Shown: positions 52,544 to 61,765 of the stretch, one piece after another | Numbering within the stretch: position 1 is the stretch's first letter | How the letters are laid out: every line of letters starts with the position of its first letter | NCBI RefSeq assembly: GCF_003148745.1 | Contig: NZ_QGGU01000002.1 | Coordinates: 186,001 to 250,000 of the forward strand | Length of the DNA stretch: 64,000 nucleotides | Direction of reading: 5' to 3' | Origin: Pleionea mediterranea | Lineage (GTDB): Bacteria; Pseudomonadota; Gammaproteobacteria; Enterobacterales; Kangiellaceae | Position numbers and translations under genes: made by a program | Notes under the pieces: generated by a model | What the model was told of the DNA's origin: nothing | Database searches by the model: none | The model's input: only the letters and a program-made list of their open reading frames with translations

Positions 52544-52575
52544 TAAGCTATTTGAATTAACATTTAAATAGCTTG
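52544..52575 (+). promoter_or_regulatory. Long hairpin covering the start codon of the sensor kinase
   Basis: AAGCTATTT pairs with AAATAGCTT, and four more inner pairs close on a TAAC loop, giving about 13 base pairs. The TTG start codon at 52573 lies in the right arm. As RNA it would bury the start; as DNA it is a good dyad operator. No U tract follows, so a terminator is less likely. Confidence 0.5.
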
Positions 52576-55257
52576 TATAGCCTTTTGAAAAACTTTTTGG
52601 TCGCCTTAATATTAGGGCTTTTTGGGATAGCCCTTAATTATTGCACCTTACCATTAATTGATCCCATCGAGTTCTTGCTTTCCCCTGCTATCGCATTTGT
52701 AGCAATGCGTCTTTTGCCGTTACGTTTTGCTTTAATCACTCTTTTAATGATTTTGGTGAATCTCAGCTGGCAGTGGCAATCGATCCAGAATACTTCACTT
52801 TATTTAATGGAGTTTTTTGCGCTTTACTTTGGCTATCGCAAAGGCTGGAACTTGTTTTATACCAATTTAATTTACTGGATGTTGATCGGTATACCTGTTG
52901 CTGCCATTTTAATTTACGTTGCGGGAATTCCACTTGAGACGATAGGCACAATTATATTACTGAAGCAGCCAATTAATGGGGTGCTAAATGTATTAATTGC
53001 CAATATTATGGTTTTGATGCCGATTAAACGTTGGTTAGGGGATGAACTTGATAAAAAGGCAACACTGCAAAGTTTTATAAAAGATGTGCTGATGGCCATT
53101 CTGTTATTACCCATTTTTTCGTTGTTCTTTGTTTTGAAAGAAAATATTGAGCAGCAGGCTGTTGAGCAAGTAAAACAAAATAATCAATCATTCGCATCAA
53201 TTGCCCGCTACACCATTGATGACTTTTTATCATCTTATCGACAAGCCATGCTAGCTTTGGCGCGGTTAATGGAAAATCCCTGGCAACTGTCCAGAGAATC
53301 ATTACAAACAAAGTTACTGCAATATCACAGTGTTTATGATGGCTTTTTGACCATGTTAATTGCGGACGAAACTGGTCAATTGCAATTTTCAAGCCCCAAA
53401 AATTTAATTGCAAAAGGCACGGCTGTCAGTGATCGCGAATACTTTATAGAGCCTAAGAAAAATTTACGCCCCTTTATTTCGGATGTGTTTATGGGACGTG
53501 GTTTTGGTAACGATCCCATTGTTGCCATTAGTGCTCCATTATTGGATGAAGATAATAATTTTGTCGGCATTGTAGAAGGATCCTTGAATTTATATCAACT
53601 GGATTTATTGCTCTATATGCCAGATGTTTTATCCAGCAGTGTGTTGGTACTGGATAATAATGATCGGGTGATTTTTTCAAGCCCGGAACTGCAACTTGAT
53701 TTTTTGCAAGTTATTAAGCCCGTTATTCAAGAAGATAAACATCTTGAATATGTTGTTGACTTGGGTGTGACTGATAAACTTTATTCATTTGCCAATACAG
53801 TTACCCGGCAAAATTGGCAGGTCTATTTTTTAAATGATCGACAAACCTTTATTAATCAGATGAGTATTTCATTTCGTCGATTAATGATATTGGCATTGAT
53901 GGTTATTTTGGCAACGCTGCTAATTGCGCAGTTATTGGCTTATTACTCAAATCGCCCAATACAATCCTTATTATCAAAGTTTTCAAGGTTAAGCTTAACC
54001 GATATAAATGAGTCTGAGCGACAGCAAAATGTTCAGGCGTTTGAAGAATTGCAATTACTGTTCGATAAGTTTGAAGACGCAAAAGAGAAAATAGTTCATT
54101 ACCATAAAGATGCGCAGTTGGCATTAACGGATAAAATATCCGCCGAAAAAGAAAGCGATGCCAAATCAGAGCTCTTGTCCAAAGTCAGTCATGAGTTAAG
54201 AACGCCACTTAATGCCATTCTTGGTCAGGTTCAGCTGTTAAAAATGGAGGATTTGAAAGAAGAGCATATTGAGCAACTGGAAGATATAGAAAAGGCCGGT
54301 AAGTTTTTGGTGTTTTTGATAGAAGATTTGCTGCTTATGTCAAAATCAGAAATGGGCGAATTATCCATTAGCCGTCATTCCATTAAATTAAATGATTTGA
54401 TTTACAGCAGTCTAAAGTTATTCGATAAAGAGTTTGGTCGAAACAGCATTGAGCTTACAGTCGATGTGGATGCCACTCAAAACAGTCAGGTTCATGCCGA
54501 TGCAAAGCGGTTGCAACAAGCTTTAAATAACTTAATCAGTAACTCGATAAAATACAATAAAGAAAATGGTCGCGTATTTGTTGAAACAAAAGTCAGTAAT
54601 AACTGTGTCACGATCAGTGTAAAAGATACCGGAGTCGGAATTGCGCCAGAATATAAAGACAAAGTGTTTTTGCCGTTTCACCGTCTCAGTTTTGAACACA
54701 GCGATATTGAAGGCAGCGGCATTGGTTTATCTTTGGCGAGTCGTCTGATTCACTTAATGGAAGGTACATTAACGTTTGAGTCAGTTGAAAATAAGGGCAG
54801 TGAATTTATTATTGAATTGCCCTTACTTGATGATAAAACAAAGGTCGCTACTCCTGAACAGGAAAAAGTTATTAGTATTGGCTCCCTGGAGCCGTTTCAG
54901 TTTTTATATATTGAAGACAATAAAACCAACTTTATGGTATTGAATGCCTGGTTAAAGAAAAAGCAGGCCGGACAGGTGGTTGGTGCTATCAATGGTAACG
55001 ATGCATTAACTAAATTGAAGCATGATACGTTTGATTTTATTTTTATGGATATGGGCTTGCCAGATATTAATGGACGGGAGTTAATTAAAAAGGTTCGAGA
55101 GCTGGGTGTCACCACTCCGGTTGTTGCTCTAACCGCTGATGGATCAGAGCAACTCAAGGAACAAAGTCAGTCATTAGGGTTTGATGCTTTTTTAACAAAA
55201 CCGGTAGATTTTGTTTTGGTGGAACGAACCATCTACCATTTATTGTTAGAGCGGTAA
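52573..55257 (+). CDS. Hybrid sensor histidine kinase with MASE1-like and Cache domains
   Basis: An 894-residue membrane sensor. Eight or so helices (about 5-185) resemble a MASE1 domain. A dCache-type periplasmic domain follows (about 200-430; VAISAPLLDEDNNFVGIVEG), then a helix, HAMP-like linker, HisKA with SHELRTPLNAILG (phospho-His), HATPase with NNLISNSIKYN and KDTGVGIAP, and a C-terminal receiver with phospho-Asp in FMDMGLPD. It starts with TTG; an in-frame TAA lies just upstream, and TTG at 52585 or 52597 are alternatives. No response regulator gene adjoins it. Confidence 0.88.
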   Translation: MYSLLKNFLVALILGLFGIALNYCTLPLIDPIEFLLSPAIAFVAMRLLPLRFALITLLMILVNLSWQWQSIQNTSLYLMEFFALYFGYRKGWNLFYTNLIYWMLIGIPVAAILIYVAGIPLETIGTIILLKQPINGVLNVLIANIMVLMPIKRWLGDELDKKATLQSFIKDVLMAILLLPIFSLFFVLKENIEQQAVEQVKQNNQSFASIARYTIDDFLSSYRQAMLALARLMENPWQLSRESLQTKLLQYHSVYDGFLTMLIADETGQLQFSSPKNLIAKGTAVSDREYFIEPKKNLRPFISDVFMGRGFGNDPIVAISAPLLDEDNNFVGIVEGSLNLYQLDLLLYMPDVLSSSVLVLDNNDRVIFSSPELQLDFLQVIKPVIQEDKHLEYVVDLGVTDKLYSFANTVTRQNWQVYFLNDRQTFINQMSISFRRLMILALMVILATLLIAQLLAYYSNRPIQSLLSKFSRLSLTDINESERQQNVQAFEELQLLFDKFEDAKEKIVHYHKDAQLALTDKISAEKESDAKSELLSKVSHELRTPLNAILGQVQLLKMEDLKEEHIEQLEDIEKAGKFLVFLIEDLLLMSKSEMGELSISRHSIKLNDLIYSSLKLFDKEFGRNSIELTVDVDATQNSQVHADAKRLQQALNNLISNSIKYNKENGRVFVETKVSNNCVTISVKDTGVGIAPEYKDKVFLPFHRLSFEHSDIEGSGIGLSLASRLIHLMEGTLTFESVENKGSEFIIELPLLDDKTKVATPEQEKVISIGSLEPFQFLYIEDNKTNFMVLNAWLKKKQAGQVVGAINGNDALTKLKHDTFDFIFMDMGLPDINGRELIKKVRELGVTTPVVALTADGSEQLKEQSQSLGFDAFLTKPVDFVLVERTIYHLLLER

Positions 55258-55289
55258 TTTCTCACCGTTTGTTTTTGATTAACTATCCA

Positions 55290-56192
55290 CTAGAGTACAG
55301 GTTTTGGGAGTTCACTGTCTGGTGTGGATAAGTCATTGGTTAAAGCTGGCTTAAGCCCCCAATGTTTCCAACGCCAAAGAATAAATACAAATAATAGATC
55401 GACGATGACTGCAAAAATGCTGCCTTCAGGGCCAAAGCTACCACCGGTTAACCAATTGGGAGTGGATAAGGTTGATGCAGTTAATATGCTTTGTTGCTCT
55501 ATTCCACTGACGCCAAATCCCATCACTTGACCTAAAAACCAGTTCCAGCCAAAGTGAAGCCCAATAGGAAGGGCCAGTGACTGCGTGCGTATATATGCAA
55601 GTCCAAACAGAATTGCGGCCAGTGCTAAGTCTATGGAAGCGATCCATTGTGTCACACCATCCATCCCCGGATTGCCCCAGTGGCCAACCGCAAATAAAAT
55701 GGCCAGTAATCCCTGAGCGGCAAAAACTCCAATACCCTTCATCAGACGTTGGAATAAAAAACCTCGAAACAATAGTTCTTCGTAAAGGGCTGTTGTTGCA
55801 ACCATATAAATACCTAAAGCGATCATTGCTCCGTTAATAGCTGGATTGATGGAGAAAGTGACACCGCCAACACTCCAAATCAATGTTACGGTTAACAACA
55901 CGCCCAATCCACCCAGTAAAATACCTACTGCGAGCAATGTAAACCAGCGCCTGTTAATCGATAATCCAATACTCGACAAAGGCTTTTTCATCAGTCGAGT
56001 ACAAATCCAGCTAACCAGCAAAATAAACATAACTGATAAAAATCCAAGCCATTCAACTTTGAAGCCCAACTGTTGGAGGCCCTTTGATATAGGTGTGTAA
56101 ACCAATGACGTTAATGCGGTAAGAATAATAAAGATCATTATCCACCAGCCATTTCTTAATTGATTGTCTTTATTGAAAAATATAGCTTTCAC
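55290..56192 (-). CDS. CPBP-family intramembrane metalloprotease
   Basis: A 300-residue membrane protein of the CAAX-protease/bacteriocin-processing family. The conserved motifs are EELLFRGFLFQRL (EExxxR), VGHWGN and GLHFGWNW, which supply the metal-binding Glu and His residues. It has about eight helices. It starts with GTG; GGAGAG lies six bases before. In other bacteria members act as proteases or in self-immunity to bacteriocins; none of those genes is adjacent, so the substrate is unknown. Confidence 0.88.
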   Translation of the reverse strand: MKAIFFNKDNQLRNGWWIMIFIILTALTSLVYTPISKGLQQLGFKVEWLGFLSVMFILLVSWICTRLMKKPLSSIGLSINRRWFTLLAVGILLGGLGVLLTVTLIWSVGGVTFSINPAINGAMIALGIYMVATTALYEELLFRGFLFQRLMKGIGVFAAQGLLAILFAVGHWGNPGMDGVTQWIASIDLALAAILFGLAYIRTQSLALPIGLHFGWNWFLGQVMGFGVSGIEQQSILTASTLSTPNWLTGGSFGPEGSIFAVIVDLLFVFILWRWKHWGLKPALTNDLSTPDSELPKPVL

Positions 56193-56374
56193 GGGGACTC
56201 TCCATGGATGTATTTATATTATTTGTAATAGTGTGGTAGTAAACTATAACACCATGTCGCAGAGTGTGGGAAGCCATATTTGCTAGAATTGGAAAGAGCT
56301 TGTCATCAGAAGAGTCGATCTAGTGGCAAGAAGAAGTGTTTGGAAGGATGATAATTGGATAAGCGTTAATGTAT

Positions 56375-56409
56375 AGCCCTCTATAAAACAGGCTGCCTTA
56401 TAGAGGGCT
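56375..56409. terminator. 11-bp inverted repeat downstream of the MCP gene
   Basis: AGCCCTCTATA pairs perfectly with TATAGAGGGCT around a 13-base loop that itself contains AGG-CTG-CCT. It lies 28 bases after the MCP stop (minus strand). There is no clear U tract on either side, so termination is probable but not certain. Confidence 0.5.
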
Positions 56410-56436
56410 TAGAGCATCACCAAGTAATATTTTTGA

Positions 56437-58062
56437 TTAAACCGTCACTCTTGCGGTGATTGAATTCAGTTCTTCGGCCATTTCTGCCAGCGAGGACGCC
56501 AACTGATTAAACTTTCTTACATTGCCATGAATTTCATTGGTGGATTCGGATATTTCATTAATGTTCTTACTGATATCTTCCGACACGGTTGTTTGCTCTT
56601 CGGCGGCGGTGGCAATTTGAGAATTCATCATATGTATTTCATTGACGGCACCGGTAATTTCATCCAGTGATGAACCCGCTGCATTGGCTTGTTCGACACA
56701 GGTGGCGGTAGATTCACTGCCTTGCACCATCGCAACTACAGCGTCTTTGGCTCCGGTTTGTACATTTTCAATGATTTGTTGAATTTCGGAGGTGGACTCC
56801 TGAGTGCGCTGCGCCAGATTTCTTACTTCGTCGGCCACTACTGCAAATCCTCGGCCTTGTTCGCCAGCTCTTGCCGCTTCTATGGCTGCGTTTAACGCCA
56901 GTAAATTGGTTTGTTCGGCAATGCCGCGGATCACATCGAGCACGGTGCCGACGCTGCTGGTGTCTTCTTCCAGTTTCCGGATCACATCGGAGGCACTGGT
57001 GACTTCCTGTGATAGGGCGTTGATGGTGGTAATGGTATTCTGCATGACCTCACGGCCTTTCTGAGCACTGGCGTCTGCGTTTGAAGCGGACGTTGCTGCA
57101 CCTGTGGCATTTTGTGCAACTTCCTGAACGGTGGAAGTCATTTCGGTAACGGCTGTCGCGGTTTGCTCCAAACGGGAGGTAGTTGACTCCGTGCCTTCTG
57201 CGATAGTAGCGGATGTGGTGTTCACTGTGTCCGCATTTTTCGTCAGCTGCTCTGATGCCGATTTGATTTGCGTCATAAAGCTGCGTAAAAATTCCTGAGC
57301 ATTACCCAGTTGCTGACGCATGCGGCCCAGTTCGTCAATTGAAGTGGCTTTAATCGGTTGAGAAAAATCGCCTTGACCAAATCGTTCAATGTGTATCAGC
57401 AAGGCATCAATGGGGCGTTTGAATTGATGAACCAGCACCAGATATAGCAGGCCAATAAGAATTGCCGCAATGATTAATATACTGGGAATCGCAAAAGACA
57501 CCACCGATTCGGCTCGCTCGGTGGCTGTCTGAGAATGAGTTTTTACCGACTCGGCCAATATATCGGCGGCTTCGCTTAATGAATCGGTTGGTGCCCGATC
57601 AATACCTCTTACAGCATTGTCTCCTGCTTTTGGATCGAAATTACTGTTGATAAAAGCATCGTAACCTTGTCGGTATTGAGTCACTAATTGAGAATGAGTG
57701 TCGATAAAATCACTGATAATGTTTTTTGCTGTTCCATTCGGTAGTCGATTTTGAAGTGACTTGGCTTTGGCTTGTATCTCCTGATGACGCTCGGTAAATT
57801 TTCCCCAGTATTTATCAAGGTCGGACTGTTTATGACCTCTTAATAAGACATTCTTCCATTCTTGAACTTGAATTTTAAATAGTGTGACCAGTTCAGATGA
57901 GGACCGTTCGTAATCCACTGATTCACTGATAAGTTGATTGTATTGATCGACACTGTGACTGAGCTTGCCGATGATAAATTGCGACGCGAAAGTGATAATA
58001 ATAAGCGCTGCAACAATAATGCCTAAAATACGATTACTTAAACTGCGTTTAAAAAAGTTCAT
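56437..58062 (-). CDS. Methyl-accepting chemotaxis protein
   Basis: A transmembrane chemoreceptor of 541 residues from the ATG at 58062, which has AAGG about nine bases upstream; the ATG at 58125 is less likely. It has two membrane helices (about 10-30 and 190-212), a four-helix periplasmic sensor containing [14 protein letters not shown], a HAMP domain ([15 protein letters not shown]) and the signalling tip [32 protein letters not shown]. It lacks a C-terminal CheR-docking pentapeptide. The ligand is unknown. Confidence 0.93.
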   Translation of the reverse strand: MNFFKRSLSNRILGIIVAALIIITFASQFIIGKLSHSVDQYNQLISESVDYERSSSELVTLFKIQVQEWKNVLLRGHKQSDLDKYWGKFTERHQEIQAKAKSLQNRLPNGTAKNIISDFIDTHSQLVTQYRQGYDAFINSNFDPKAGDNAVRGIDRAPTDSLSEAADILAESVKTHSQTATERAESVVSFAIPSILIIAAILIGLLYLVLVHQFKRPIDALLIHIERFGQGDFSQPIKATSIDELGRMRQQLGNAQEFLRSFMTQIKSASEQLTKNADTVNTTSATIAEGTESTTSRLEQTATAVTEMTSTVQEVAQNATGAATSASNADASAQKGREVMQNTITTINALSQEVTSASDVIRKLEEDTSSVGTVLDVIRGIAEQTNLLALNAAIEAARAGEQGRGFAVVADEVRNLAQRTQESTSEIQQIIENVQTGAKDAVVAMVQGSESTATCVEQANAAGSSLDEITGAVNEIHMMNSQIATAAEEQTTVSEDISKNINEISESTNEIHGNVRKFNQLASSLAEMAEELNSITARVTV

Positions 58063-58347
58063 GGTTTGAAACCTTGTCCTAAAGTTTTTTGCTGACTCCA
58101 GTCGTTTTATCCTGAAGTATGTCAATGTTCAGGTCTGCTCAGTTATCGAATGATTGCTTACGGGTACTTTATTAAGGGCATGGTTTGCCCATTAAATTGG
58201 TACCTTAAAACTTTGCTCGTCACGATATATATTTTTAGGGATAACAAGGGTATGGCAGACTACTATTATTGATTGTAGATAAAATGAACGATTTTGCGAA
58301 TTTAGGTGAATACAGCAAAACCTTGTAAATTAATGATGAGTCGATCA

Positions 58348-59109
58348 ATGTCGGATAATTTAAAATCAAGCCAATTAACGGATAAGCAAGTTGAATCATT
58401 AGCGCGGGCTCTTGAGCAAGCACAACATATCGTCGTGATGACCGGTGCGGGTGTGTCTGCTGATAGCGGGATTGATACCTTTCGGGGTAAGCAAAACAGT
58501 CTCTGGGCGAAATACGATCCGGTCACTCTGGCCAGTCCGGAAGGCTTTGCCAAGGATCCCGAGACCGTCTGGCAATGGTATCAGTGGCGGCGTCAACAAA
58601 TTGAGCAGGCGACACCCAACGCAACCCATAATATGTTGGCTAAGCTGGCAGAGCGTTTCTCATTGTCACTGATCACGCAAAACGTTGATGGTTTACACCA
58701 CCGCGCCGGCAGTCAGCAGGTTGCCGAGCTGCATGGCAATATAACCGTAAATCGATGCAACGGTGAATGCTGTGATTACCAATCCGCTAATGCCGACTCC
58801 AGTGCCGAACTGAGTTTATGCCCACAATGCAAAGAGCATTATTTACGCCCCGGAGTCGTCTGGTTTGGTGAATCGCTGGATGAGAATGTGTTGAGCTATG
58901 CTGAACAGGCCGCGCAAAAAGCGGATCTGTTTTTATCCGTTGGTACTTCCAGTCAGGTGTATCCCGCTGCCGGTTTTGCGCACATTGCCAAATCCCATGG
59001 TGCAACATTAATAGAAATAAACCCTCAGGCCACAGCATTAACCTCCGGTGTCGATTTAGCCATTGCGCAACCAGCGGCTAAAGTTTTTTCTGCGTTAAAA
59101 CGCCAATAA
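58348..59109 (+). CDS. Sir2-family NAD-dependent protein deacylase
   Basis: A sirtuin that removes acyl groups from lysine using NAD. Motifs: GAGVSADSGIDTFRG, TQNVDGLH, the catalytic His in LHGNI, zinc cysteines in NRCNGECC and LCPQC, and VGTSSQVYPAA. The start is uncertain: GTG at 58306 and ATGs at 58333, 58336 and 58348 are in frame. I take 58348 (MSDNLKSS), which best fits the family length. It stands alone between an MCP gene and an MFS gene. The residues VTLASPEGF, with no Tyr/Arg pair characteristic of CobB desuccinylation, suggest plain deacetylation. Confidence 0.9.
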   Translation: MSDNLKSSQLTDKQVESLARALEQAQHIVVMTGAGVSADSGIDTFRGKQNSLWAKYDPVTLASPEGFAKDPETVWQWYQWRRQQIEQATPNATHNMLAKLAERFSLSLITQNVDGLHHRAGSQQVAELHGNITVNRCNGECCDYQSANADSSAELSLCPQCKEHYLRPGVVWFGESLDENVLSYAEQAAQKADLFLSVGTSSQVYPAAGFAHIAKSHGATLIEINPQATALTSGVDLAIAQPAAKVFSALKRQ

Positions 59110-59252
59110 TTCTAGAGCGAAAGATAAACACGTCCAGTTAAGCTCGTTAGAAGTTTTGACTTGTTATTTTGCATAAACATCCTGTCGTCACTGACAACGA
59201 CAAGCCCGGTGCGAATGATTTATAATGCGCGCATTATTTATTGGGGAAGTTT

Positions 59253-60584
59253 ATGCTGAGTTATTGGTCGTTTATTAAACAGAATCTGCGCTTTCTGTCG
59301 TTTGGTCTGGTGCTGGTGTTTGTTGGTAACTACGGACAAACGTTTTTCATTTCTGTTTTTGGTGGCGTTTGGCGTGAAGCATTTGACTTAAGTCATACCC
59401 AGTACAGCTTCTACTATTCTCTGGCAACTTTGATCAGCGGCTTTGCGTTAATGATCATTGGCGGAAAGCTTGATACAAGCTCTCTTAAAACCTTCACTCT
59501 GTGGGTGCTTACCGGTACGTTAATTGCCACATTGGTGCTGGCTTTTGCGCTGAATGCCTATTGGCTATTTGCCGGATTTTTACTGATTCGATTTTGTGGG
59601 CAGGGCTTAACGGGGCACACCGCCTTTACCACCATGGCTCGTTATTTTGACAAAAATCGAGGCAAGGCCATCAGTGTTGCGTCTATGGGAATGCCCATTG
59701 GTGAATTTATTTTACCGGTGGCGGCAGCATTTACTATTGCTGCTTTTGGCTGGCGTGAAACCTGGATTGGTCTGGCTGTTTTGCTGGTATTGTGTTTTGT
59801 GCCTTTGCTGCTCTGGAGTCTTGGCGATCCTCGAGCCAGTCAACCGGTGACACAGGTGGACGATAATACTGAACAAGATAATAACGTCCAGGATAGTAAT
59901 CTCCAAGATAACAACCTCCAAGAAAACAGCGCCGAAGCAAACAGTGTTGAAGTAAACAACAGCGACCAGAACAGGCCAAAGCGTCATTGGCAGCGGCGCG
60001 ATGTTATTCGCGATCCTCGTTTCTGGTTTACGGTGCCTGCTATTTTGTCGCCTGCGGTATTGATCACCGGCATATTTTTTCATCAGGCTTTCTGGGCTGA
60101 AGCAAGAGGCTGGTCGCTCAGTTGGGTGGCTTCCAGTATGACGCTTTATGCCATCACTCATGCTTTGGGATCTCTGTTTACCGGCGCATTGGTGGATAAA
60201 CTGGGTGCGAAACGGGTGATGCGATTGTATTTATTACCGCTGGCGATAGCCACGTTAATGCTGCAGGTGGATGCATTCTGGGGCTGGGCATTCTTTATGT
60301 TGGTGGGCGGTCTTTCGGTTGGTGCGAGTGGGCCAACCATTGGTGCATTGTGGCCAGAAGTCTATGGCACAAAACATCTTGGCAGTATTCGCGCCATGGT
60401 CAGTGCGCTAATGGTTTTATCCACCGCGGTTGCGCCAATTGTGCTGGGTACCTTAATCGATGAACAACTCTCGGTTTCCAGCATTATGGCGGGGCTTGCC
60501 GGTTATGCCATCGTCTCGTTGTTGATCTGTCAGAAGGTTTATCAAAAAGCTTTACAAACCAAGGTTCAAACCATCGACCCTTAA
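59253..60584 (+). CDS. MFS transporter
   Basis: A twelve-helix major-facilitator carrier of 443 residues. I start at the ATG at 59253; the TTG at 59241 lies in front of GGGGAAG, which serves as the ribosome site. A sequence such as RYFDKNRGKAISVASMGMPIGE marks the motif after helix 4. The central cytoplasmic loop (about 204-240) is an acidic, Asn/Gln-rich run built from five-residue repeats. A -10 hexamer TATAAT lies at 59221-59226. The substrate is unknown; the closest family in my memory is the oxalate/formate-antiporter-like group. Confidence 0.87.
   Translation: MLSYWSFIKQNLRFLSFGLVLVFVGNYGQTFFISVFGGVWREAFDLSHTQYSFYYSLATLISGFALMIIGGKLDTSSLKTFTLWVLTGTLIATLVLAFALNAYWLFAGFLLIRFCGQGLTGHTAFTTMARYFDKNRGKAISVASMGMPIGEFILPVAAAFTIAAFGWRETWIGLAVLLVLCFVPLLLWSLGDPRASQPVTQVDDNTEQDNNVQDSNLQDNNLQENSAEANSVEVNNSDQNRPKRHWQRRDVIRDPRFWFTVPAILSPAVLITGIFFHQAFWAEARGWSLSWVASSMTLYAITHALGSLFTGALVDKLGAKRVMRLYLLPLAIATLMLQVDAFWGWAFFMLVGGLSVGASGPTIGALWPEVYGTKHLGSIRAMVSALMVLSTAVAPIVLGTLIDEQLSVSSIMAGLAGYAIVSLLICQKVYQKALQTKVQTIDP
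59862..59966 (+). repeat. In-frame 15-bp repeats in the MFS central loop
   Basis: Seven contiguous 15-base units encode DNTEQ, DNNVQ, DSNLQ, DNNLQ, ENSAE, ANSVE and VNNSD. The second to fourth are nearly identical; the rest are diverged. The period keeps the frame. Confidence 0.85.
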
Positions 60585-60629
60585 GGCGCGTCTTAATGGA
60601 TGTATAAAAAATTAACGGGAGTTTAAACA

Positions 60630-61574
60630 ATGATTAAATGGCAAAAAAACAGTTTATTGTTGATAGCCGCATGTTTTGCGTTGATGTCGAATTCAGTGTG
60701 GGCCGATCGCGAAATTGAAAAAAACTTTGAGGTTGAGCAAGGCGGCATGCTGGAGCTGGACACCGATATGGGGTCGATTGAAGTTGAAACCCATCAATCC
60801 AACAGCATCAAAGTCAGTATTGAAATTGAAGGTTTGGACGAAGACGAGTTTTACGTGACTTTTGATGAAACTAGCAACGGCTTAAGCATCGAGGGCAATA
60901 AAAAAGACAGCAACTGGGGCAGTTGGGGATCGCGACGGGTGCGTTTTGATATTACGGTGCCCAAACATTACAACTTAAATCTGCATACATCTGGTGGCTC
61001 GATTCGTGTCGATGATCTTGTGGGCAACGCTGAAGTGGATACCTCAGGTGGCAGCTTAAGTTTTGGCAATATAGAAGGCGAAATCGATGGCCGAACATCA
61101 GGCGGTTCGATTCGTGTTGAAGGCGCTAAAGGTAATGTAAAAGTCAGAACCAGTGGCGGCTCCTTGTCCATTGGAGACATCGCCGGAGACATTCATGGTC
61201 GGACATCGGGGGGCAGTATTCGTCTCGGTGTGGTCAGTGGCACTGCCGATGTGGCAACTTCAGGTGGTAGCATTCGCATTGAAGAAGTAGGCGGCCAGGT
61301 GGAGGCGAAAACATCTGGCGGCAGTGTTGAGCTAACCTTATCGAAACAGCCGAAAGGGCATTCCGATATTTCAACCTCGGGCGGTAGCATTACCGCATTT
61401 CTGGCAGAGGGTATAGCGGTTGATTTATACGCCCGCGGTCGCAAGGTTTACAGTGACTTTGAGGTTAATGGTGAAACCTCGGCCAAATATAAACTGAAAG
61501 GCCCCATTAATGGTGGCGGACCTGAGCTGGAATTACAAACCAGTGCCGGTAATGTTTATATTAAGAAAAAGTAG
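60630..61574 (+). CDS. DUF4097 beta-helix-type exported protein
   Basis: A 314-residue protein with a signal peptide (LLIAACFALMSNSVWA) and a long run of strand repeats of about 18-20 residues, each with (T/S)SGGS(I/L) (RTSGGSIRV and its variants), from about residue 110 to 250. This is the DUF4097 pattern of putative adhesin-like solenoid proteins. It is probably periplasmic or surface-exposed. The function is unknown. The 3' end (lysine run and stop) lies in a 16-base tandem repeat. It is 45 bases downstream of the MFS gene and could share its transcript. Confidence 0.85.
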   Translation: MIKWQKNSLLLIAACFALMSNSVWADREIEKNFEVEQGGMLELDTDMGSIEVETHQSNSIKVSIEIEGLDEDEFYVTFDETSNGLSIEGNKKDSNWGSWGSRRVRFDITVPKHYNLNLHTSGGSIRVDDLVGNAEVDTSGGSLSFGNIEGEIDGRTSGGSIRVEGAKGNVKVRTSGGSLSIGDIAGDIHGRTSGGSIRLGVVSGTADVATSGGSIRIEEVGGQVEAKTSGGSVELTLSKQPKGHSDISTSGGSITAFLAEGIAVDLYARGRKVYSDFEVNGETSAKYKLKGPINGGGPELELQTSAGNVYIKKK

Positions 61575-61622
61575 TCTCAAGAAAAAGTAGTCTCAAGAAA
61601 AAGTAGTCTCAAGAAAAAGTAA
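61563..61622 (+). repeat. 16-bp tandem repeat spanning the DUF4097-gene stop codon
   Basis: AAGAAAAAGTAGTCTC is repeated 3.75 times from 61563 with perfect identity until the last unit. The first copy encodes Lys-Lys-Lys-stop of the gene. Confidence 0.95.
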
Positions 61623-61633
61623 TATCAATCATC

Positions 61634-61661
61634 GGCTGGAGCAGCTTTTATTGTTCCAGCC
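61634..61661 (+). terminator. Probable intrinsic terminator after the DUF4097 gene
   Basis: GGCTGGAGCA pairs with TGTTCCAGCC (one G-U pair) over an eight-base loop. A short T-containing stretch (TTATTT) follows at about 61670. It lies 60 bases after the stop and just before the pilU promoter area. Confidence 0.5.
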
Positions 61662-61765
61662 GACCTGCCTTATTTATGACCATCATTTGCTCACAGGTAA
61701 TACTTGCCAATCAGGTCATCTGTTCTAAGCTTAGCTTTACGTTCTACTAACATACCTTCGGCTTT

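Noticed and set aside
60960-61400. Repetitive DNA suggesting CRISPR or a tandem array
   Set aside because: It is the coding repeat of the DUF4097 protein (TSGGS every 18-20 residues), in frame and diverged; no spacer structure or cas genes.
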